Notes under the pieces: model-generated
Databases searched by the model: none
What the model was told of the DNA's origin: nothing
Seen by the model: the letters and a program-made list of their open reading frames with translations, nothing else
Source of the DNA: Patescibacteria group bacterium
GTDB taxonomy: Bacteria > Patescibacteriota > WWE3 > UBA101185 > UBA10185
Reading direction: 5' to 3'
Length of the DNA stretch: 26,413 nt
Assembly: GCA_018056275.1 (NCBI GenBank)
Contig: JAGPFW010000002.1
Location: 1 to 26,413 of the forward strand
Part shown: positions 15,980 to 22,014 of the stretch, one piece after another
How positions within the stretch are numbered: position 1 is the stretch's first letter
Layout of the letters: each line of letters begins with the position of its first letter
Translations under genes and position numbers: made by a program

Positions 15980-16553
15980 AATCTTCTCCAAATTTAAGCA
16001 CAAAAGTTTCCTCTTCGTCTTCTGGATAGATTAAGTCTTCCACAAGCTTTTCTATTTTCATCTCTTTTTCAACATCCAAGATAAAAAGAACTGTAGCCAG
16101 AATTGTTACCCCTAAACCTAAATAAAAAACCCAACCAAAGGAGAGTCCAAAAAGCGCCATAATTCCGGCAACAAGCACTAGTAAAAAAGAGTACGAAAGC
16201 CAGATTATTCCTTGGGAATACAGATCATAAGAATTTTGGATAAAAAATGAAAGTTTCATGGAAAAAACTTTTGCCGTAGCTTGAGGAGTTATATGTGATG
16301 AATGAAAAACAAAAGCTTTTGTCAGATTATAAAAAATCCCAAGAGAAAGAGCTATTATCATTGCTAAAATGGAATAGGAGTTGACAATAACGTATTGCTG
16401 AGTAGAACCAAAGATAAATCCCGCATTGGAAATGCTAAAAGGGATACCCATTTGGTAGCTCACCAGAACTATAGATACTATCCTTACAGTTAAAAGCAAC
16501 ACCGCCGGGAATATAGCTTGGTCAATAAGTTTTATAAGTATTTTTGAAAACAT
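15972..16553 (-). CDS. Membrane protein of unknown function, about four helices
   Basis: The 193-aa product has hydrophobic segments near residues 12-34, 52-78, 115-140 and 142-160, and an acidic soluble tail (DVEKEMKIEKLVEDLIYPED and on). I recognise no domain. It is first in a two-gene minus-strand unit and divergent from the O-antigen ligase-like gene, with the two promoters overlapping around 16544-16572. TATGAT (16570 down to 16565) lies 11 bases before the ATG, giving a leader of a few bases at most. The context next to O-antigen ligase and UbiA genes hints at an envelope role, but this is inference only. Confidence 0.8.
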   Translation of the reverse strand: MFSKILIKLIDQAIFPAVLLLTVRIVSIVLVSYQMGIPFSISNAGFIFGSTQQYVIVNSYSILAMIIALSLGIFYNLTKAFVFHSSHITPQATAKVFSMKLSFFIQNSYDLYSQGIIWLSYSFLLVLVAGIMALFGLSFGWVFYLGLGVTILATVLFILDVEKEMKIEKLVEDLIYPEDEEETFVLKFGEDYV

Positions 16554-16572
16554 GGCAGATTGCTATCATAAT
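16544..16572 (+). promoter_or_regulatory. Promoter of the O-antigen ligase-like gene, leaderless and bidirectional
   Basis: TTGAAA (16544-16549), 17 bases, CATAAT (16567-16572), then 6 bases and ATG 16579. On the opposite strand the same TATCATAATA core reads TATTATGATA, giving a TATGAT for the divergent gene whose ATG ends at 16553. This symmetric core can fire in both directions. Confidence 0.65.
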
Positions 16573-16578
16573 AGCAGT

Positions 16579-17910
16579 ATGACTTTACTTAAGTCAATGG
16601 ATAACTCAGTTGCACATTTTGATTCGTTGCATTTGGATATATCTGAAACAATTTCAACAATGTCGCCAAGTGGAAAAACTCTAATAAAATCCCTGGAGGC
16701 TCTATTTTTTGCTTTACTTTTATTAACACCTTTGTTTCACCTAAATCAAGTTATTGAGTATTTTGAATTTCCCAAAATGTTTTTGGTTTATTTTTTGGGT
16801 TCTCTGATAATTGCGGTGTATTTATTAGGGTTGACTTGGAAAGTTTTCTCGTTCAGGGGTGCCCCAATTTTCATATACCTTTTTTTTGCAACCCAGATAA
16901 TTTCTACTTTTTTCTCAAAATTTCCCCATACAGCATTGTGGGGTTATTACCCAAGATTAAACGGAGGACTTGTTTCCTCTTTAGTGTATTTTGGTATCTT
17001 TGTGGTTTCTTATAATACTTTTGATGATAAAAAGATTTTTAAGCTCATTTTTTATGCTCTAGTTGTGTCTGTGGTTCCAATAAGTTTTTTAGGAATTGCC
17101 CAATATTTTGGTCTTTCGGGTTCCCCAGTAGCACGAGCATATTCTACCTTTGGGCAGCCCAATTGGTTGGCACTATATTTGGTTTGGGTAATTTTGCTTG
17201 TCTCTCACAGGTTTTTAAAAGATCCAAAAGACAAATTACTCTTTATATGGTGGTCAATATTCAGTATTAGTTTTTTATGCTTGTGGTTTACATACTCTCT
17301 CTCGGGGTTTTTGGCACTTCTTATGGGTTTTTCTGTTCTGATTTTGTTGAACAAACGGGTTTATTATTATAAAAGGATTCCGTTTCTTTTAATGATCCCG
17401 GTTACAATATTCCTCTTTTTTCCGGGAATGTTCTTTATGCGTGTTCAAGATGGTTTGGTTGATTTAATTAAGCTTTTTTCTGCTAGATTTCTTGTTTATG
17501 CGCAGAACTCTTATCAAGTTTCGGATCCCGGATTTATTAGGCTTGGCCTTTGGGAAGGGGCTTTGCATATATCTTTGGCCTCTTTAAGTAATTTTTTAGT
17601 TGGAACAGGCCCAGAAACTTTTTCTTATGTCTTTCCCTTGTTTAGACCTTTGCCCCTTAATTTTTCCTCGGAATGGGATTTTATTCTAAATAAACCTCAT
17701 AATTATTACCTAGAACTTTTTTCTCAAACAGGCATTTTTAGCCTCGTTTTTTATTTATGGATTTTGTTAAAGGCTTTCGCAAGAAAACACCCATGGGCTG
17801 TCGCTCTTTTTGCCTCCTTTGCTGTTTCCAATTTTTTTGGATGGCCCTCTGTTGTTGCCAGTTTATATTTTTGGGTTCTTTTGGCGGGGATTTTGCAGTA
17901 TGAAAAATAG
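16579..17910 (+). CDS. O-antigen ligase/polymerase-like membrane protein (Wzy_C family)
   Basis: From ATG 16579 the protein is 443 aa with ten or more hydrophobic helices. An in-frame ATG at 16552 exists, but the promoter lies beyond it, so 16579 is preferred. The layout matches the O-antigen ligase family: clustered helices, a large periplasmic loop (about residues 280-350, including GLWEGALHISLASL and PETFSYVFPLFRP), then NKPHNYYLELFSQTGIF, where a conserved His of the ligase motif sits. Such proteins join or polymerise lipid-linked glycans at the outer face of the membrane. The next gene overlaps its 3' end, and the pair ligase plus TPR protein is a common arrangement. Confidence 0.85.
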   Translation: MTLLKSMDNSVAHFDSLHLDISETISTMSPSGKTLIKSLEALFFALLLLTPLFHLNQVIEYFEFPKMFLVYFLGSLIIAVYLLGLTWKVFSFRGAPIFIYLFFATQIISTFFSKFPHTALWGYYPRLNGGLVSSLVYFGIFVVSYNTFDDKKIFKLIFYALVVSVVPISFLGIAQYFGLSGSPVARAYSTFGQPNWLALYLVWVILLVSHRFLKDPKDKLLFIWWSIFSISFLCLWFTYSLSGFLALLMGFSVLILLNKRVYYYKRIPFLLMIPVTIFLFFPGMFFMRVQDGLVDLIKLFSARFLVYAQNSYQVSDPGFIRLGLWEGALHISLASLSNFLVGTGPETFSYVFPLFRPLPLNFSSEWDFILNKPHNYYLELFSQTGIFSLVFYLWILLKAFARKHPWAVALFASFAVSNFFGWPSVVASLYFWVLLAGILQYEK

Positions 17911-18475
17911 TTTTAGGATTTTGTTTAGTCTCTTCATTATAGGATGTTTGATAGGCGTTTGGATAAAATTTGGCTCACTATTTCTGGCTGATTATTATAG
18001 CCAAAAGGCTGAAGACGCCTTGGAGAAGGGCGAATATACTAGTTCATTAAAATACTCTACGCAGGCTATTGCTCTTAATCCAAAGGAAGAATCTTATTAT
18101 AGAAGGCGGGCAAAGGTTTCGCTAATTTTTTTTGCCAAAGAAGACGCCTTAATGGATATTAATACTGCCATTGAATTAAACCCAAAAAATCTTGCAACAT
18201 TAAGAAATGTAATACCGCTAATGTATTATCTTAGCTTGCAAAATCCTATGGCGCAAAATTCTTCTGAGGAGCTGGTTGACTTGGAGTATTTTCCAAAGGC
18301 CGTTGAATTTTATCGTTATATGTTTCACATTTATCCAAATGATGCTGGGATTTTGGTTTCTTTGGCTTATTACCAAGGGAAACTTGGGTTGGATGAAGAT
18401 TTAGACCAAACGCTTCAACGGATAAGGATTTTGCGCCCTGATTTATTGGAATGGCATCCTTTGTTGGTGAATTAG
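17900..18475 (+). CDS. Membrane-anchored TPR protein
   Basis: The ATG at 17900 overlaps the stop of the ligase-like gene by 11 bases, giving 191 aa and translational coupling; longer upstream reading is inside the ligase frame. A single hydrophobic helix occupies residues about 7-30, followed by at least two TPR units (about 33-66 and 67-100, with GEYTSSLKYSTQAIALNPKE and DINTAIELNPKN as typical unit ends) and a further helical region at 130-185. It is probably anchored at the outer face and assists the ligase or polymerase. It ends 2 bases from the convergent PEGA gene. Confidence 0.85.
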   Translation: MKNSFRILFSLFIIGCLIGVWIKFGSLFLADYYSQKAEDALEKGEYTSSLKYSTQAIALNPKEESYYRRRAKVSLIFFAKEDALMDINTAIELNPKNLATLRNVIPLMYYLSLQNPMAQNSSEELVDLEYFPKAVEFYRYMFHIYPNDAGILVSLAYYQGKLGLDEDLDQTLQRIRILRPDLLEWHPLLVN

Positions 18476-18477
18476 AG

Positions 18478-19638
18478 TTACTCAACCCGAACAAAATCAG
18501 CAGAAACCCATCCCGTTTGTTCTCCAGCAACCTGTATTTTTACCCATCCCGCCTGTTTCTCCACTACCGTATACGCCTGCCCTACGGTTACGCGTGCAAT
18601 CTCCTCCCCCGTTAAGCTTGGGGTTGATCTAACTCGTAACCATCCTGTTCCCGTTTCCAAAATTGTTGCTTTTTCTACGCTACTAAAAATCCTCAAAAAT
18701 GTTTCTCTAGCTTCTGTGGTTAAACCTGGTGTGGCTGTATCAAAGCCCAAATATCCACCCGTTGTCTTTTCACCCAGCGCTTGAATACTTTTGGCATCTG
18801 TTACCATGTTTCCTTGAGCGTCATAAACATTCCCTCTGTAGTCCAAAAAATATTCAAAATTCACTTCATCATTGTCTCCAAAAACAACAGAATTTGGGCG
18901 AGACCTCATCCAGTACGATACTGCTTTAGCTCTCTCTGTTGAAGAGGCAATTGTTTCATTATTTAAGGTTAGATCCCATAAACCACCTGAATCCTCAAAC
19001 ATTCTGGCATTGTTAGGTAAAGGAATTGGAAATAATTGTGCTGAGACATTTAACTTAAGTCCATTTACAATTTTTATGGTTGCAGAAACAGATTCATACC
19101 CTGTTGCGCTAAGCTTTAAAGAATAATCCCCTTCCGTTATTGTGTCTAAAGAAAGCGGAGTTTTACCCATTTCAGTACCATCAATATAAACTGAAGCTCC
19201 AGAAGGTTGTGAGATAACTGTTACACCTGTTTTATCTTTTTTAAACCACAATTCGTATCCCGAAGAAAATAAGCCTGAAACTCCCAAGTCCCTATAGATA
19301 GAGATACCAGTATTTGGAGCGGGTTCTATTGTTGTGGCATACGTAAGGGTTGGATTAGCAACTGATTTTATAAGAACTTCTGTGCCTTTTGTTTTGGTTG
19401 TGATTTTTTCATTTACCAAAGGTGTTTTTCCTATAAGGGCAGAATTTACATATACTTCGGCTTCTTCATTTGTGGTTACTGTTAGTGCTGGCTCTTGTTT
19501 TAATGCGGGTAGTTGATGCATACTCAAGGATACGCCGTATGCAACAGCCCCTAGTATTCCGAATAAAATTATATAAGATATCCATGGTTTTACTTTTTGG
19601 AAAAAGGTTTCGTTTTGTTGGGCTATGGTGAACGACAT
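18478..19638 (-). CDS. Membrane-anchored PEGA/SH3b-domain protein
   Basis: The 386-aa product has one hydrophobic helix (about 18-40), then two PEGA-type beta domains. The first spans about 51-105 (VYVNSALIGKTPL) and the second about 138-202 (GVTVISQPSGASVYIDGTEM, then GKTPL). A middle region of unknown fold follows (about 210-320, EDSGGLWDLTLNNETIASST and on), and a C-terminal bacterial SH3 domain (about 323-386) with WLRVRSTPS and GWVSADFVRV. PEGA domains are found in surface-layer and envelope proteins, and SH3b often binds peptidoglycan or cell-wall material, so it likely tethers the envelope. It is convergent with the TPR gene. The start lacks a clear ribosome binding site. Confidence 0.88.
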   Translation of the reverse strand: MSFTIAQQNETFFQKVKPWISYIILFGILGAVAYGVSLSMHQLPALKQEPALTVTTNEEAEVYVNSALIGKTPLVNEKITTKTKGTEVLIKSVANPTLTYATTIEPAPNTGISIYRDLGVSGLFSSGYELWFKKDKTGVTVISQPSGASVYIDGTEMGKTPLSLDTITEGDYSLKLSATGYESVSATIKIVNGLKLNVSAQLFPIPLPNNARMFEDSGGLWDLTLNNETIASSTERAKAVSYWMRSRPNSVVFGDNDEVNFEYFLDYRGNVYDAQGNMVTDAKSIQALGEKTTGGYLGFDTATPGLTTEARETFLRIFSSVEKATILETGTGWLRVRSTPSLTGEEIARVTVGQAYTVVEKQAGWVKIQVAGEQTGWVSADFVRVE

Positions 19639-19830
19639 AGTATTAACTTATCACTATTTGGGTGGAAAGGCAATTTGTATATTACTTTAGTCTTTGAATT
19701 CTCTTTTAGCAGTTGTTGTGAAATCGAGAATAGCTAGAGCAAGGATTACGGACTCTCTACCAAATAAGCATATAAAAAGCGAGGTATCCACATTCCTAGC
19801 TGGCATATTAACTTTTTTCGCTATGCAATA

Positions 19831-19839
19831 TGCTATAGT
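19831..19839 (+). promoter_or_regulatory. Extended -10 promoter of the radical SAM operon
   Basis: TG-C-TATAGT is an extended -10 motif. The leader to ATG 19881 is roughly 35 bases and contains AAAAGGAGG (19867-19874), a strong ribosome binding site. No good -35 is seen. Confidence 0.5.
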
Positions 19840-19880
19840 ACACTCAGAACTTTGACAAAGTAGCTAAAAGGAGGCTAAAG

Positions 19881-21152
19881 ATGGATCGCAAAGTGGTTGT
19901 AGCGCGAATCATGGGGGATAGGAATTTCGCATTTATATCAGAAGATCGCATTGTTTTCGCTATTGATGCAAGTGCGGAGGAACTTGAGGGGCTTTTGTTG
20001 GAGGAACGAGCTTATCTCCCAGATAGCCCAGAAACATGCTCCGCTTCACAGAGCACAGTTTCCCTTGGGATTATACCCACATTTGATTGTAATTTACATT
20101 GTGGTTATTGTTATGCAAGAGGAGGCGACTCCAGGGAAGTACTTAACCTAGATGTAGGCAAAACAGCAATTAGATCCGTTATTCAGGAAATGTCTTCAGA
20201 ACATATTTTGGATATTTCCTTGGTAGGTGGTGGAGAGCCCTTATTACATATGGAGATAGTGGATCCCTTGATCGCGTATGCAGAGAAAGAATCTCCCAAT
20301 GGTGTTAAGGTGGGTATAGTGACGAATGGCACCTTTGGTCATTCCACCTTGCAGTGGTTAGTGCAAAACAGCGTCTCTGTGCGAGTTTCCTTTGATGGGG
20401 TTATGCAAAGTGAGCAAAGACCCTTTCTGGGCGGGGGTTCATCCCATGATCTGGTAACGCAGAACATTAAAGCTCTTCTCTCCGAGGGTGTGCCCCTTAC
20501 GGTACAATCTATTGTGACGAATAAGGGGTTAGATTCCCTGAATGATACTGTGGATTTGCTACATGATCTTGGGGTTGACTCTTGGAAGGTTGAGCCTGTA
20601 CAGGGAACTGTGATTTCTCGCTCTGGGACGAGGCAGGAACCAGATCCGTTACAGTTTGCTAAACGGTTACTGGATTGTATTCACTACATCGCAAATTCTG
20701 GGTATAGCATGAAAGTAGATACGGGATTTTTTGGGAGGCCTTCCGTTTCTCATTATTGTGGTATGTCAACCGGAAACAGGATTATTACTCCTGAGGGATT
20801 AGTCACCTCTTGTGTCGAAGTGGCCAGGGCCTCGGACCCCTATAGTAATATTGTAATGACAGGTAGAGTCGCAAATGGTAAAATTCTTTTGGATGTAAAT
20901 CGTCAACAACTGCTGAACAGTTTGCATTTTAGTAACCAAGAAGGGGGTTGTTCCAAGTGTGAATGGAGATTTATTTGTGGTGGAGGTTGCCCTATGTCAA
21001 ACATATGGCGAGGTGGCTATCCTCCGATAAGAAAATCATCCTTCACCTGTTCTGTGGAACATTGGTTACTACCAAGGCTTCTACTTGATATAGCGGAAGA
21101 TCCGAGGATCGCAGAAGTCGTGATGGACTGCTATGAGGTTCAGAGATGTTGA
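19881..21152 (+). CDS. Radical SAM/SPASM peptide-modifying enzyme
   Basis: The 423-aa enzyme has the radical SAM triad C70xxxC74xxC77 in FDCNLHCGYCYA, which binds the [4Fe-4S] cluster that cleaves SAM, and GGEP (117-120) for SAM binding. C-terminally it has a full seven-Cys SPASM domain: C293, GLVTSC with C311, C357xxC360xxxxxC366xxxC370 and C390, enough for two auxiliary clusters. This layout is typical of enzymes that modify ribosomal peptides (sactipeptide, ranthipeptide and related maturases) and of sulfatase maturases; no sulfatase lies nearby. The first 55 residues are a short extra domain that could bind a leader peptide. It has its own promoter, is followed after 16 bases by a 35-aa Cys-containing peptide gene, and both end in a strong terminator. 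Confidence 0.92.
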   Translation: MDRKVVVARIMGDRNFAFISEDRIVFAIDASAEELEGLLLEERAYLPDSPETCSASQSTVSLGIIPTFDCNLHCGYCYARGGDSREVLNLDVGKTAIRSVIQEMSSEHILDISLVGGGEPLLHMEIVDPLIAYAEKESPNGVKVGIVTNGTFGHSTLQWLVQNSVSVRVSFDGVMQSEQRPFLGGGSSHDLVTQNIKALLSEGVPLTVQSIVTNKGLDSLNDTVDLLHDLGVDSWKVEPVQGTVISRSGTRQEPDPLQFAKRLLDCIHYIANSGYSMKVDTGFFGRPSVSHYCGMSTGNRIITPEGLVTSCVEVARASDPYSNIVMTGRVANGKILLDVNRQQLLNSLHFSNQEGGCSKCEWRFICGGGCPMSNIWRGGYPPIRKSSFTCSVEHWLLPRLLLDIAEDPRIAEVVMDCYEVQRC

Positions 21153-21168
21153 GAAAGGAGGTGCAAGA

Positions 21169-21276
21169 ATGCGCAAGGTTGTAGTGCAATGGAAGGGTCA
21201 ATCCCAACGCATTGTTGGTAAATCTCATCCAGGTTGTTGTAAGAAAGATGGTGGTTGTTCGAAGAAACATGGTTAG
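21169..21276 (+). CDS. 35-aa Cys-containing peptide, candidate RiPP precursor
   Basis: This gene lies 16 bases after the radical SAM stop, with AAAGGAGG (21154-21161) 7 bases before its ATG, one of the best ribosome binding sites in the window. The peptide starts MRKVVVQWKGQSQR, continues IVGKSHPG, and ends GCCKKDGGCSKKHG, with Cys at 23, 24 and 30. A Cys-free first half and Cys/Gly/Lys-rich end fit a leader plus core. It is thus a likely substrate of the neighbouring enzyme, perhaps for a thioether crosslink. No known precursor family is recognised, and neither a cleavage site nor a peptidase or exporter gene is seen close by. It might also be a small metal-binding protein. Confidence 0.75.
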   Translation: MRKVVVQWKGQSQRIVGKSHPGCCKKDGGCSKKHG

Positions 21277-21293
21277 TGATTGAGTTGCTGCTA

Positions 21294-21328
21294 GGGATTA
21301 GAAGTCACCCCCCTTCTAATCCCCTTTT
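21294..21328 (+). terminator. Intrinsic terminator of the radical SAM/peptide operon
   Basis: GGGATTAGAAG (21294-21304) and CTTCTAATCCC (21313-21323) form a perfect 11-bp stem with an 8-base loop, followed by CTTTT. It starts 18 bases after the peptide stop and closes a two-gene unit. Confidence 0.85.
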
Positions 21329-21330
21329 AC

Positions 21331-21801
21331 ATGTATATGGTCAGTATTACAAAAATAAAAGAATCAGATATTTCCCAAATACTTTTTATACATAAGGAAT
21401 GTATTAGTAAAACAAACTCTAAGTATTATTCAGCGGAAGTAACTGCAGAATGGTTAAAGCAAGTAACTTTGGAAAACATTAAATCTCAATTAAATACATC
21501 TAATTGGAAAAAGCTGAACGAGGGAAATAAGATAATAGGGTTCTGCCAATATGATCTGATAGATGAGATAATTTATCAAATTCAAATCCTACCGGAGTAT
21601 CAAGGAAGAGGTTATGGAAAAACCCTGTATGAACATATGGAAAAAGAGTTTATACATAAGGGATCACCTAGGGTTTTTCTTAATGCAACTATAAATGCAA
21701 GAAAATTTTATGAGAGGTTAGGGTTTCAGGTAAGTGGAAAAGTTCAGTTTCCTTTGGGTAATCTAGAGTTAGAAATGTACAAGATGTACAAGACTTTTTA
21801 G
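21331..21801 (+). CDS. GNAT-family N-acetyltransferase
   Basis: The 156-aa product has the GNAT layout, with the acetyl-CoA motif QILPEYQGRGYGKTLYEHM, including QGRGYG (about residues 88-93), and a late strand and helix NARKFYERLGFQVSGK typical of the C-terminal half. The substrate is unknown. ATG 21331 and ATG 21337 are both in frame and neither has a ribosome binding site; 21337 (MVSITKIKES) looks as natural. It is AT-rich like the host genes and lies behind the terminator of the radical SAM unit, so any role in peptide modification or protection is speculative. Confidence 0.88.
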   Translation: MYMVSITKIKESDISQILFIHKECISKTNSKYYSAEVTAEWLKQVTLENIKSQLNTSNWKKLNEGNKIIGFCQYDLIDEIIYQIQILPEYQGRGYGKTLYEHMEKEFIHKGSPRVFLNATINARKFYERLGFQVSGKVQFPLGNLELEMYKMYKTF

Positions 21802-22014
21802 AAAACTTATTTGTTAAGCTCCCGTGTTTTAAGCCATCTTATAAATTTTCGGATACGATTTACCTTAAGCCATAAATCACTCAGGTATAAAAGGGTATAT
21901 CAAATTTTTGTAACCCTCTAATGAGTATCCATTCGAAAGTTCGCATTTCAAGAAAATTCACATTAATCTACCTCCTCGACAACCAACCAACTTTCCCCTA
22001 ATATACCAATATAT

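Noticed and set aside
19639..19880. A tRNA or small RNA in the 242-base gap before the radical SAM gene.
   Set aside because: No cloverleaf arms or T-loop sequence can be assembled; only the extended -10 promoter is supported.
4460..21152. UGA read as glycine (code 25, as in some CPR lineages).
   Set aside because: Genes such as the first GT2 and the radical SAM gene end at TGA exactly where the next gene begins, and conserved proteins show no in-frame TGA.
21331..21801. GNAT gene as a third member of the radical SAM peptide unit.
   Set aside because: A perfect 11-bp terminator separates them, and the gene is AT-rich with weak initiation signals like the host genes. Functional linkage is unsupported.
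21826..21876. Two direct TTAAGCCAT copies between the GNAT gene and alaS as a CRISPR or insertion footprint.
   Set aside because: Only two short copies, no regular spacing, no flanking mobile gene.
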